Shown piece by piece: positions 50,512-61,842 of a stretch of DNA of 64,000 nt (within the stretch, counting starts at the first letter, position 1; the number at the start of each line of letters is the position of its first letter). The position numbers and the translations under genes were made by a program. The notes beneath the pieces were generated by a model, which made no database searches, was not told where the DNA came from, and worked only from the letters and a program-made list of their open reading frames with translations. The DNA comes from Ceratorhiza oryzae-sativae (lineage: Eukaryota > Basidiomycota > Agaricomycetes > Cantharellales > Ceratobasidiaceae): positions 806,001 to 870,000 of the forward strand of contig JARWMV010000246.1 of assembly GCA_030998015.1 (NCBI GenBank), read 5' to 3'.

Positions 50512-51408
50512 CTAAACACGCCGTGCGAGCACAGCCACCACCAACCACCTCCGCCGCTCCCCCATCGTCTCCCCCGCCCGCTCCTCCGCCCACGCGCGCC
50601 GGACCGCCCCGCCCCCAGCGCCCACCTCGTACATCTCGCCCACCACAAACCCCGACGCAAGTGCCCGCCCGACGAACCCGGCTATCACGGCCCTGCCTGT
50701 GTGCAGCCCCGCAACTATATGCACCCGCCCCGTCTCTCCCAGCACCAACACTTGGTCTGCAACACCCAGCATCAGTACTCGAACACACCATATCCACAGG
50801 CGACGCACCCAACGTCCGGCACAATGCGTCATGCAGTTCCTGTTTCCACAACACGTCTGCCGCCATCACCACATCAAACCGCTTCCCACCCAGCTCCTCC
50901 AGTGCATCCACTCCGCCCCAGCAATGTCCCCGCACTTGAACATCTACCTCACAATCTTCCCAGTTCGCTTTCACATTATCCTCCAACTGTTTCAAAATCC
51001 CTGGATCTGGATAATCGCTCAGCGTGACGGACCGAGGCCCGTCTCCGATAGCAACGATGCTAGGTAGGCCGGCTGCAGCCCCAAGCTCCAAGACATGTTT
51101 GCCTCTGAGGTCTGGTGGAAGGTTGTCTGCCAAGTACCGCGCAGCTTGCCACACTCCGTCAGCCTGTAAACCCCAATTCTCCGAACGTGTTTCGGGCGCG
51201 CGAACCCTAATCGTCTTTCGTCCTGGCCTTTCTGCTCCGTCAGAGGCAAGCAAGTTCAGGTCAGTTGGAATAGGGCGGCGGCTCTCCGTATCCCCATACC
51301 ATGTATATAAGCCCCACCGGCCGTGGGCATTGTCACTGGAATTTCGTCATATAAGAGATCGAGAGCGCTCGTGAATATCTCGTAGCTATCCCCTTCAGGT
51401 TCAGACAT
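50512..51408 (-). CDS. Family-16 lysine/N-terminal methyltransferase, EFM7/NNT1-like
   Basis: ATG 51408 (MSEPEGDSYEIFTSALDLLY). The methyltransferase segment begins IRVRAPETRSENWGLQADGV, then WQAARYLADNLPPDL. Motif I is GKHVLELGAAAGLPSIVA, followed by SVTLSDYPDPGILKQLEDNV and RFDVVMAADVLWKQELHDAL. An intron (donor after CRTLG) leads to DQVLVLGETGRVHIVAGLHT, ending ERRRWLVVAVLARRV at 50512. LELGAAAGLP, SDYPD and the AD.LW motif place it among fungal EFM7/NNT1-like enzymes that methylate translation elongation factor 1A; the substrate is inferred from the family only. Its stop lies just 70 bases from the MYST gene start on the same strand. Confidence 0.78.
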
Positions 51409-52932
51409 GATGATGATGGGTGGTGGTGGTCAAGACCGAGCAGGAACTGAAGCTTTGGGTCACGTGTAGGCGCATGTATGGACCTTAATCGGCGGATGGA
51501 GATAAAGAACAGAGCAGGATGTGTTATACTGAGAGTGTTCGAAGCGATAGGGCTGTGCTACGGATAAACGTAGGAAGGACTCCAAGAAAGTACGTTTGAG
51601 TGTCAGCAGTCACTGCACATCAATCGCGATGGGCGAGCAACGCTAGATGAACCTTCCCAAAGCGAAATCGTTGCGAATCCAATTTCGATCATTTCGTCAC
51701 CTGCGGGCGTCAAATTATGCACCTGACAGCAGACATTTAGTCGAGAGGTCAACCCATGGACCCAGCGCCACTGGCCTTGCCCAGAATGGCGAAGCAGGTA
51801 AACACCTCCAGGAAACGAATCAAAAAGGCACGGTTGTAGCCATACCGGATAGGATAAAGGCAAAGTGTACCGTTTTGTGCAACGTTGTCCCACATGTAGT
51901 TGAGTCGTACCTTTTTTTTTCGCCCAACTGAAACATAGCTAATATAGATTCGAACCATTCGGGTATACGGTAATCAGAAAGGCACCAAGCTCGAGAATAC
52001 AGTTCATTAATGCGGTACTTGAGAGACCCACACCCAACAACACCTATTGCTTCCTTGGTTTCAACAAGGATCTTGGTCTTATCTGTTTCCTAAGGATCCG
52101 TATGGCTGCACCCCATCGTTATGTATAGCTTGTGACTTGGGTTTGATGATCTCATGCATCTCTGCTTGCACAGCCTCACTCCGTGGCTATTTGGTGGCTG
52201 AGTGGCTGGTACCTTGCTAGACTGTTGCTTTACCCCCTAGGCTCGATATTCATCCCCACTTTCTGTTTTTTCATTGAGCATTAAGCATCTCGCTTACACA
52301 TAAGGCTTGGGGCTAGATATGGGAGGTCTCACAGCAACCAGGCATCTGTCACTAAGCTGCGGAATCGAAATCACAAATGCTGATCACAACGCTTGATATC
52401 AAACACCTGCATCTCTGATTCCTGAGCTCTGACTGCGGTTAGTTTGAATAGTCTCCACTTGCCAGGAGCTGCGTCTAATCACATGGGTTTGCGTTTTACG
52501 GGTGTGCGTTAGGTCACCGCTTAACCTGCGCTCAACGTCATTCTTACCTTTCTTTACGTACACTTCCAGCTGATTTTTTGCGTTCTGCATTGACGTTCGA
52601 GAGTCACGGGGCTGAGCGATTAGATACACGCGGGGAAAGCAACATACGTTCAGCCCATACGCTTAAACTCCATTATGAATTAGCTTTTTCAAGTATTGAG
52701 CCATTAGTTGCGAAAAAAAGGCAATGTCCGACAGAGCAGATATATGGGGTCTTACACACCTCTCTATATCAATACCAATAACTCCTCGGCGTCTTCGTTA
52801 GCAATGGATAAGCTATTCTCCACAAGGATCCTTTGACGCTGAAGCAACGAGGGCGGTATGTCCGTCCGCTGAAAATGAACGCCCCTGTAGGTCGTTGAGC
52901 GGAGTTCCGGCCCGAATGCATGACGGCGTGTT

Positions 52933-52950
52933 GCCAGCTTCGAAGCTGGC
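52933..52950. repeat. Perfect 18-base palindrome
   Basis: GCCAGCTTCGAAGCTGGC reads identically on both strands and sits in the gene-poor stretch. It could form a hairpin or bind a symmetric protein. Chance is also possible. Confidence 0.6.
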
Positions 52951-53149
52951 TAATTCCGCAGTTTGAGCATCTCCAAGAACGAGCTATTTGACGATCCCAA
53001 GGTTTTAGTTAGGGTTTGGAAAGTCGATCAGATCAGGCACTGGATGGAACGACATGTACGGACTAGGAGCCCATTTTAAGATAACCAATTACATACACCA
53101 GCAGCCCTTTGATACACATTTGAGCGCTTGCGTTGACTTGCCTCACCCG

Positions 53150-53163
53150 TGAGTCATGAGTCA
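53150..53163 (+). promoter_or_regulatory. Two adjoining TGAGTCA (bZIP/AP-1 type) sites upstream of ABC copy 3
   Basis: TGAGTCATGAGTCA is two complete TGAGTCA heptamers end to end, 163 bases upstream of ATG 53326 and about 110 bases upstream of the TATA box. The heptamer (reverse complement TGACTCA) is the known binding core of Gcn4/AP-1-type bZIP factors. Regulation is inferred. Confidence 0.5.
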
Positions 53164-53273
53164 CCCCAGGACGTTAGTGTCCTTGAAAATGACTGGCATT
53201 CGGTCCCGAGAGCTGTGTCTGGCAACCGCTCCGGCAATTCCATCACCGAGCGTGAGGCTGTGAATCATGCAGC

Positions 53274-53280
53274 TATATAA
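53274..53280 (+). promoter_or_regulatory. TATA box of ABC copy 3
   Basis: TATATAA, 46-52 bases before ATG 53326, a normal spacing for a short 5' leader. Confidence 0.55.
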
Positions 53281-53325
53281 CTCAGCCAAACCGCACTCTG
53301 CTCCAGCCATCCGACAGTTGTCCTC

Positions 53326-56146
53326 ATGACTGCAACCGAGAAGCCATCGGGATCCGACTACTTTGGATCTGATTCGGAACATGGCTCTGATGCTTCTTTT
53401 GTGAATGAGAAGAACGAGGCCAAGCCAAAAACCAGGACTGAGCCCCAATTTCGAGAGGTCAAACTTGGCGTCTGGACGCTCTACTTTCCTATCACTAACT
53501 CTTGGAGGGGCTACTTTCCTGCATTGGAATCTTTCTGGTTCTATGTTGATATTTTCAAAGGGTTGCCCATTGTCTGGAAGTTCATACTCGAGACTCTTTC
53601 ACTAGCTCCCGCGTTCTTTGCGGTATATTTCGTTTGCTCGACACTTGTCAGCTTCGAATCAGCGCTTCAATTGTATAATAACTCTCAAATATTGTCCTTT
53701 GTAAGTGTGCGTAAATCTCATTTACTCCGTCGAACTAAGCAATCCCGTTCTATATTAGGTGGAAGATGTCGCAAAGGGAGGAGCTCCAGATCGCCAACGA
53801 TTTGAGCGCATAGCCCTATCATATGTCACCGTGTTCTTGGTGGGGTTTGTGCTCCGAAAGTTGGTGTAAGTAATTCTTAGGTTAACCTCTGTTCACCTGA
53901 GCTCATCCTGCGCGCATAGGAACCAGAGTAATCCGGTGTTGCAACAGAGAGTATCCTTGCACTTTAAGCAGCGGCTCTTGGCTGGTATGTCAAAGCATAT
54001 CACACATGCTCTTACGATTATGCTCAACCAGATACGTAGTTCAATCTCGCTTTGACTTGACCATGTCCGAGAACCCAGATATCAAAACCAAAACGTCTCG
54101 GGCAAGCAACCACTACGGCAATGCTTGGGCTATTCTCGAGGGGCTTGTCGAAATGCTCTCGATTGCGGCGGAGATTAGCGGTCAGGTATCTGTGATGACT
54201 CAGGTCGTGAGAGCTCACGAGCACGTCGGACTCTTTGTGCTGCTCATTATTGCACGGCCACTGGCGGTGCAGTTTTTACGCGCATCTCAGGATGGTTGTG
54301 AGTAATAGTACCGCTCATAATTGATAGTTCTTATCACCTCGACTAGCATACTATTGTATGGTCACTGACCAGCGATGGCTCCGTATGGAAGCATTGTTCG
54401 AGCTAGGCACTGCTGCCGAGTACAAAAAGGAGGTAATTGCGGACAATCTTGAAGGATATATCAATTCGCGTACGTTCATACTTCTAGCAATATCGCCTAT
54501 ACTTAAAACACGAGTCACTCAGAATATGGGAAAGATAAAAAAGACCTTAGAGATACCCCCATTCAAGAACCCTACCAACAAATCTCGAACAGAAGTTTCT
54601 GGGGCTACGAGGATTTTGATTCCTTGTTAGATTCGCTGCCACTGGTACGCACTTCATTTCTTCTACATTTCGATTTGACCACTAGAACGACCCAATCGTA
54701 GTTCGTGTATGCATGGGGATCCCTTAAAGGCGACAATCAGGTTAACCTTTCATCCCTGGTGTTGATGCAGCAATCTGCTAGTTCCGTTCAAGGAACATTT
54801 TGGAGGATCATATACAGTGGATCCAATATGACCAATATGTTCAAAAATACCCTGGCACTCTACGAAGTACTGGAGCTCAAACCAGCTATGGCCGATGGTA
54901 CCGTTCTTTTCCCCCAAGAGCAATACCAAGATCGAAAGGGGGTCTCTGTAGAGTTCAAGTATGGCTCCCATTTGCTTCACTGTGTTTTATCTAAACTTCC
55001 TGTTAGATCGGTTGATTTCCGATACCCTATGACGGACAAGATTGTGCTGAAAGATATGACATTCCGTATTGGCTCGGGCCAGTTATGTGTAATTGTTGGC
55101 GAGAACGGTTGGTAGCCTCTGCTCTGGGTACTAAATGCCACTCATATATTGCATAGGTTGCGGTAAAAGTACCACGATCAATATGATCACCCGAATGTAC
55201 GACTGTACATCGGGCGAAGTACTTATTGATGGGCGACCAATCGGCGATTACGTCCTGTCAAGTTTGAGAGGAGCGACGAGTGTGATGTACCAGGATTATC
55301 ACCATTTACCTTTGACGGTCAGTGTTTTATTCCAGTTACTGTCGAGAACGTTAATAAACGTTGTATCAGATTCAAGAAAATATACTCATGGGGAGACCTA
55401 ATTGTGACAACCCGACCGAAGCTGTAGAAGAGGCAGCCAAGCTGGGTGGTGCCTACGATTTTGTACAAAAACTTCCATTAAAGTTCAACACAAACCTGAA
55501 ACCAAGCAACACTGGTTACGCAAATCTAGCGGGTGGAGACGAGGATGAAAATGAAGAGACGATGTACCAGAAGTTTATCGACGCTCAGAAGGAAACCAAA
55601 CTAAGTGGAGGTGAATGGCAACGCTTAGCGGTACGTAGTATTCTTACTGGGGGCTACGAGTTACATCTCATTAGCGGCGAATGAAGCTTTCAAAAACCTT
55701 TATGAAGAATTCCAACAAAGTTAGGCTCCTATGCTACGATGAACCTAGTGCGAGCCTGGATCCCAAGGCTGAATATGGTGAGTACAGTGTATGCCCCGAA
55801 CGGCCCCGCTAAATACGTTGATGAAGAAATGTTTGAGCGTTTACGCAACTTACGAGGAGAAAAGACTATGATATTCGTGACACAGTAGGCCACTTGCAAT
55901 GTTTCGCTGTCAGATACTGAGACGATGCTATAGCCGATTTGGGCACTTGACGAAATATGCAGACTTGAGTAAGGATATACACTTGCGATTTTATTCTCGA
56001 TTGTTGAATCTATTCACCCAGTTCTCTACGTCAAGGATGGCTCCATTGTGGAAAAAGGTACTCACAAAGAACTCTTGGCAATGGATGGCGAATATGCAAA
56101 GATGTACAAGATCCAATCCCAAGCATTTGTAGATGTAAGTCCATGA
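53326..56146 (+). CDS. Half-size ABC exporter, copy 3, intact
   Basis: ATG 53326 (MTATEKPSGSDYFGSDSE). The cytoplasmic start leads to KLGVWTLYFPITNSW, helices (FILETLSLAPAFFAVYFV; VTVFLVGFVLRKL), SRFDLTMSENPDIK, WAILEGLVEMLSIAAEI and TDQRWLRMEALFELGTAAEY. The nucleotide-binding domain has VDFRYPMTDKIVLKDMTF, GENG-CGKSTTINMITRMYD (Walker A, split by an intron), VMYQDYHHLPLT (Q-loop), KLSGGEWQRLA (signature), LLCYDEPSASLDPKAEY (Walker B/D-loop) and FVTHRFGHLTKYADL. The H-loop His codon is made by a splice junction. The stop is at 56144-56146. All exons join in phase, so this copy looks functional. One membrane domain plus one nucleotide-binding domain fits an ABCB-like half exporter working as a dimer; the substrate is unknown. 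Two paralogues lie about 32 kb to the left on the other strand. Confidence 0.85.
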
Positions 56147-56585
56147 TGGAAATCTCGAAGTGCATGAAGCTGAAAAACACCTTGAAGTGAGTACCCCATG
56201 GGAATGTTATCATGTAGAGTGGATTGTTTGGTTATACATATAATTTTTGGGTTGGGTGGCACAGCTGTTTGGCTCGGCTTTGTATGTATGTGAGCGGCTC
56301 TTTGTAGCGATCTCCCAGCGTTGCTGCCGGCCGTCCGCGTCAGTGTCCAACGGCTGCGCACCCCCGATCTAGCTACCCGCAGAGTCCAGCGCTATATAAT
56401 TCTGGTTCTGGTCTTCTATCTCTGTACCTATCCTCGCACGACCACCTTGTCAGATATAGTCATCCGCTCGCCCACCGCTCGCCACCAATTGTGCTCCAAT
56501 ATCATAGCCATCTTCGGAGCTTTGTCCAAATCGCACAACAAACTCTGCTCCCTATCCACCCTTTCTGTATTATCCTTAAATCATC
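56147..56585 (+). other. Intergenic region
   Basis: About 440 bases between ABC copy 3 and the DUF1748 gene. Pyrimidine-rich leader-like sequence precedes the DUF1748 ATG; otherwise nothing was seen. Confidence 0.4.
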
Positions 56586-56869
56586 ATGGTCCTAGGCCGT
56601 CTTACCCATTATGCAGTTGACCTTGTTCTGGTCTCGACAATTTTGGCAGGAGTGAAGAAGTCCACAGGCTACGCGTAAGTGGTTTGCCTCACGTAGATCC
56701 CGTGTATGAGATAACGCATGATGGGCGATTTAGGCCACAGACCACATTGATCACTGACCCGACGCTCAAAACCGTAGCAGACACATTCCTTGGTGCAGGA
56801 GAAACGGTTTTCAATGTCGTGCAAGGAAATGCGGTGACGAGTGCATACTTCAAACGGGAAGGTCGATAG
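56586..56869 (+). CDS. DUF1748 small fungal protein
   Basis: Two exons, 56586-56674 and 56734-56869. The product is about 74 residues: MVLGRLTHYAVDLVLVSTIL, AGVKKSTGYAPQTTLI, VADTFLGAGETVFNVVQGN and AVTSAYFKREGR. The pattern HY.VD..L.ST.LAG.(K/R)(K/R)STG near the N-terminus and a C-terminal Y(F)KR is that of DUF1748 proteins, conserved in fungi with no established function. The hydrophobic N-terminal segment suggests membrane association. Confidence 0.82.
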
Positions 56870-57197
56870 CCCGCCCGATTCATATATTTCGGATGAAATC
56901 TGTTGCGAGTAGCGCGATGAGCGTGTAACTATCCCAACTTATTCATATATCGCCGTGACGCACGACCATTTATTGGACACGCATTGAATTTAATGGATCC
57001 TCGAGGAAATCTGTCAGCCTCAATGGGCCTTCGTACAGCTAGGGTATACGCCCTTCATATCGCCTTATTTGGTGCGTTCTGTCTTCGATATAAGTGCTCT
57101 GCGCTGGCACTGTTAGTTTGCAAGATGTTCCCCATCTTTTCATACTCTGCAGCATACTATCTCATTTCTTAGTTAAACTACGCATGCCACGCCTTGC
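56870..57197 (+). other. Intergenic region
   Basis: About 330 bases upstream of the RNase III-like gene. An additional upstream exon of that gene is possible but could not be shown. Confidence 0.35.
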
Positions 57198-57709
57198 ATG
57201 GCACTCCCTCCATTGCCAGAAATTAACCCAAGCGATCAGCAGCGTGTCTTCCGCCACCGTGGAGCAGATGTCTCAAATGAGCAGTTATCCCTGCTCGGTG
57301 ATCCCATCCTTGCCACGGTTATCACCGACTGGATTATCCAGAACCGGCCCGCATGGTCACCAGGAGAGGTGTCGGTAGGTTCCGAGTTTGTTTGATTGGA
57401 TTGGCGCCCCCCTCCGATGCTGAGCGCTTTGTCCGTTCGCAGATAGTTCGGGCAGCGCTCGTTCGGGCCAGCTCTGTCGCGGACTGGACCACAATGTACA
57501 ACTTGCAAGAACATATCCAATCCGGTTCTAGTACTTCGAGCAACATGTTGGTTCAACGTTCGCAAGGGGCAAAGGTTGCGGTCTTCAAGGCATATATTGC
57601 TGCAGTGTACCAACGAGGTGGCTTCTCGACGGTGCATGCGTGGATGAGTGAATTGCTGTCATATACGGTAGACTTAACTGTGTTTGACCATCCTCCCAGT
57701 CTGGTTTAA
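57198..57709 (+). CDS. RNase III-like fold protein lacking catalytic acids
   Basis: Exons 57198-57374 and 57443-57709 join in phase; the product is about 148 residues. The start ALPPLPEINPSDQQRVFRHR is followed by NEQLSLLGDPILATVITDWI, QNRPAWSPGEVS, VRAALVRASSVADWT, QGAKVAVFKAYIAAVYQRGG and FSTVHAWMSEL. This follows the RNase III endonuclease domain: LLGDxxL for EFLGDAVL, SPGE for the loop, and VFKAYIAAVY for DVFEAYIGALY. The first catalytic Glu is Ser and the second helix has Asp to Ala and Glu to Lys, so cleavage is not expected. There is no dsRNA-binding domain. Known dead RNase III folds include mitochondrial ribosomal proteins mL44 and mL57, one possible role here. Confidence 0.7.
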
Positions 57710-58089
57710 TTTCGATTCATGCAATAAATACGAGTTTTTAGACTATTAATTCCGGCGATAATCTTTTGACTAGAATGAATTCAGGCCAACGATCGACACA
57801 CGTGCATATGACAGGACAGAGTGGGAATCAATGACCAAAGTGCAAAACTCAAAATGAACGAGTGCCCGATCCCCTCTCTACATCCGAAGCAAAATAAACA
57901 AGTTTACAAAAAACAAAAATGGTATGTATGGATAAGAAAATAACGCAGTGAACCAGCCCGGTATATATAGAAAAAAACTCAAAACACGACAACATAGAAC
58001 GGTATCATAAGGAGCGAAAGCAGATAGCGAGAGAAGAAAATAAAATAATTCTAAGTCCGTTTCGTCTGGCACTTTCCTCCCAGTTTGGC
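57710..58089. other. Convergent 3' flanks
   Basis: About 380 AT-rich bases between the RNase III-like gene and the 3' end of the Ser/Pro-rich gene. Nothing else was seen. Confidence 0.4.
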
Positions 58090-61000
58090 CTAAGACTTCT
58101 TAGCGGACGACGCAGCGCTACTAGTGATTCGCTTCATCCGGTCCCGCTCCGCCTGAATATGCGTCGCGTATAACCCGTCGAGCCGGCTGAGCGACGGGTC
58201 CTGATTCTGTCGTCTGGTTGAGGTGGTCGCGATTGACTCCTCGCTCCGTGCGGCTCTTCCGCCTGTTGTGCTCGCCGTCGTACGAATCGACTCGCCGCTC
58301 TTTCCTGCCCGGATCGCTGGATGTTGGATCAGGTGAGGCGACTTGCGCCCGCTGGACCGCAGCCCCATGCTTGTCGCTGGACGAAGCAAGTTCATAGCCT
58401 TGAACTTGGTCTGAGACGCCGGCGGGGTGTTGGTCACGGGCTTACGAGGATCCAACCCTTGATAGGGGTTTGGGTCGGTTGCGAGGTATGGGTTTGAGCT
58501 GCTCGCAAAGTGCATGACCGCTGGCTGAGAATCCAAATCAACGCCAAGGATGCGGCTCGCTTTCGATCGCGAGCTCGCCATACTAGTCGTCGAGACAGCT
58601 CTGGAGCGGGTCTGGACAAAGATTGGCACCGGCGGCTCAGGCTCAGTTTCCTCAGAGTCCGAGTCAAAACCCAGCCCACCGTGGGCGAGTGAGCGGGTAT
58701 AGACAGCATCGAAAAAGTCGGTTGAAGCGGGGGGCGGAGCAGATCGGAGCGAGGCAACAGTCGAAGCAAACGTCGCCGGTGGTTGAAGGCTGAGGGGGGC
58801 AATCACCTGGGACCGTCGAACGTTTAGTGGCGGGCTCTGGTTCTTTGCCGACGGACTCGGTCCGTTCGTCAGAGGTGTACCTGGGGTAACCTCGCTCATG
58901 AGTGTGCTACTACGCTTTGGATGCATTGCAATGCTGTTCCGCTGGCTGGATGGCCCAACAGGTGGTGAGAGTGAGCGCTCTAGATCGAGTCCGCCAAACG
59001 CCGACATAGTATTTGACATTCTTGAGACAGCCCGAGACTCGTGAAACGATGGGCGCACGACCGTCGCATTGGTCATGCGTGAATCGGGCCGGAGCATGAC
59101 ACCCGCTCGACTCGGCGCACGCATGTCGTCTTCCATCTCTTCTGGTGGGTCGGCATACTCGCGTCCAGAGTGATGCCCCCGCTCTCGTTCCTCATCATCG
59201 TCATCGACCGCAATGATTTCGTCGTCATCGTCGTCTACTGCGACAATCTCTTCGTCATCAGAGTAGTTGGACCCGCTGGTCAAGGATGCAAGGGTATCCC
59301 TAGTTGGAAGAACCGTTTGGCCTTCGGGCGTCTCAACCATGAGTGCTGGAGAAGGGGTGGGAGCACGAGACTGGGAAGTCATGGGAGAGCGCGCAATGGA
59401 AGGCGTGGGCGCACGATCGATCGAAGGGGTCTGCGCTCGGCTTATAGGGGTCGTGGCTCTGGCGGACCGAGTTGGTGTGGGCGCACGAGACCCAGACCCA
59501 GTATTCACGTGGAGCCCGGACATGGTGACACTCCTCTGGCCAGTTGACAAGCCAGGCTTCAGTCGATTCTTGCCTGGACTTTGAACTTGCAGCGGAGGTG
59601 ATGCACCAGAGTTCGCTGTGCCAGCGGCCGTTCCAACTTTTTGTGCCAACATGGGGGTTGACAATGCTCGGCGAACCGTATGCTTTGGGACGGGCAGCAT
59701 TGACGGCTTTTCAGCACCCTGACTCGGCCGAGGAGATAGCGAGTTTTTGCTGGCTGTGCGCGCACGAGGTGGAGGTGGTAGGGACGGATTTAGCGACTTG
59801 CCTGGTGACGACGACGAGGGCGATGACCCCGACCCGATTGGGAGCTCCCGAGTCTTAGTGTTGGGCGAACGCGTCGCGAAGCCTGGCGAACGAATACCTG
59901 AGCCTTTGAGAGGGCTGACCGGCGTGAGGTTGTTTAGGCGCGAACCAGAAATGATCGAACGACCCAGAGCTGGATTTGGGCTAGGAAGCGCGGAGCCGGG
60001 TTTGGATCCAGAACCAGATGCAGAAGAGCTGTGGACCGACGCCGGTGATTTGCTCGACGTGGATACTGAGCGCTGGCTGGGCGGGGGTGTCGGCTCTGGA
60101 ATCGAGAGCATGCTCAGCCCGACGGCCTTGTGTAGTAGTGCTTTTCGCCAGGCTTCGTCCTCCTTGTCCTCAACTCTTGGCGGGAGAGCGTCCGCAAGCG
60201 CTGCCGCGCCCAAACTGTTGCCTACATCCAATCCTCCGAATGGTGCGAGTGACGATTGAACGGGGAACATGTACGAAGGCAAGTCAACAGTCTCGGTAGG
60301 GTCGATCAAATCTACTGCAGCAAGAGCTGGATTTGGGGCCGAGTTTGGAGGCTCCCGCCGTTTTCGGTCATCTTCGCGTGCGCGCATATCAATCTCGGCT
60401 GCGTTCGCAGCAGTGACGAGGTCGTCGAGGCGCTCACGAATAACCAAAACGCGCCCGCGCCGTTCTTTTTCACGCAGTGATGGTGCCGTGGAGCCAACGA
60501 GAGCCGGCATGGTCGAGGTACGCACAGGCATGGGTGGTCGGACGACCGGGCTGACAGTCACAGGCGCCTTGGTTGTTTTCGGTGATTCAGGACCGCTTTT
60601 GCTCGGGGTGCGCGGGCGGACGCGAAAGAGATCCCGAAATGTAGGGGAGGGAGTTTTGGTAGGCGCTGGGTTGGCGCTGACCGAGAGGAGGGAGAGCTCC
60701 GAATGGTTGGGTTTGGAGTGCGCGGGCGGGAGAAAGTAGTTGTTGCGGACGAGGAGTCGGAGGCGATAGGAGACATCGTCCGCGTCGACAGCAAATCCTG
60801 GGGTTTGGACTGGATCGATGGACGAGTGGGCCGACGGCGTGGATGGCGAGGGCGGCGAGTCTGGGCCTGTCTGGGACGAGCTAGAGGCAGGGTAGATGGA
60901 CGAAGCGGTGAGGCTTGAACTCTGAGTGATCATCGACTCGCGCTGATGCAAGGCGGAGCGGGAGTGCGGAAGAGGGAATGTCGGCTGGGGCGGGTGGTAG

Positions 61001-61400
61001 AACAGGGGGTCGTCTGGCGATGAGGGGATTTCGAGCCGTGTTGGTGGACGCGACAGACTCGACGTGCGCGGCGGCGCACGCTGTAACAATGTTGGCAAAA
61101 CATTCGTGAGCAAAAAAAGAAAAAAACCGTGCTCACATTGAGGAAGACAGTTTGACCAAAGCTGTCCTCGGACGCAACAACGCTGTCTCTGTTGCGCACC
61201 GGCACGGTATGGGTCAGCGGTGCCGGGCGAGGGCTGGCACTACGAGGGCGAGCGATTTCAACGCCGAGAACATTGTCCGCTCTGCTCGGCGAACGCAGTG
61301 GGCGCCCGGGCGACGGCTGAGGGATACGGGAGCGCAGACTCGAGGACGGCGCACCGAGGCTCGTGTGGGCATGCGGGCGCGGCACAGGCGAGACAGACAT
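58090..61400 (-). CDS. Large Ser/Pro-rich protein of unknown function
   Basis: ATG 61400 (MSVSPVPRPHAHTSLGAP); exon 1 runs to 61137, a short intron follows, and exon 2 (61080-58090) holds nearly the whole protein, about 1085 residues. It is dominated by Ser, Pro, Thr and Arg, probably disordered. A few ordered-looking blocks stand out: VDADDVSYRLRLLVRNNYFL, TFRDLFRVRPRTPSKSG, GRVLVIRERLDDLVTAANAA with EIDMRAREDDRKRR, KEDEAWRKALLHKAVGLSML and, at the C-terminus, LSRLDGLYATHIQAERDRMK. An acidic run (EEIVAVDDDDDEIIAVDDDD) contains a tandem repeat. I do not recognise the family. The long single exon is unusual among the intron-rich neighbours. Confidence 0.75.
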
Positions 61401-61842
61401 GCTACATGCACTTGTCTGCGTCAGAGAGGACCTAGCCGCCGTCGTCGGGGGCGCACTCGTCGCTGTCGACAGGGAGCTCGTCGCCGTCAAGAACAGCGCG
61501 TTTGTGAATTTGCACTGAGCACCCACAAGTTCATGTGGCGCAGGGGGGCAAGGACCCCGGGTGCATGTATATCCCCCGCGAATGTTCCGTTCCTACACCA
61601 TCATCTGGCCGCCGCTGCGCCACCCCGCCCGGACGCAGCGCACTCCCTCGCTCGTCGTTGTCTCCGCATCGCTGGCGACGGCGTCGGCCGCGTTGCACAA
61701 CACTAGCAGCAACACTGCGCGAAGGCTTCCATTAAGCGGATCCCTGAAGACCTCAGGCACTCCCCTGAACGCTGCACGTGAGCGGCCTTCACCACACGTG
61801 ACCTGACCCCCCCCCTCACGCTTGCCACCGACAACCACAACA
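61401..61842. other. Divergent region between the Ser/Pro-rich gene and the SERINC gene
   Basis: About 440 bases. A C run (nine residues near 61807-61815) lies shortly before the SERINC ATG. No other feature was seen. Confidence 0.4.

Larger units (their letters stand above)
51409..53325. other. Gene-poor region of about 1.9 kb
   Basis: No recognisable intact gene. Several short frames are present; one on the minus strand (about 51958-51603) and one at about 52995-52841 have coding-like composition but no identified family. The stretch holds an 18-base perfect palindrome (52933-52950) and, near the right end, two adjoining TGAGTCA sites and the TATA box of the third ABC copy. Confidence 0.4.
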
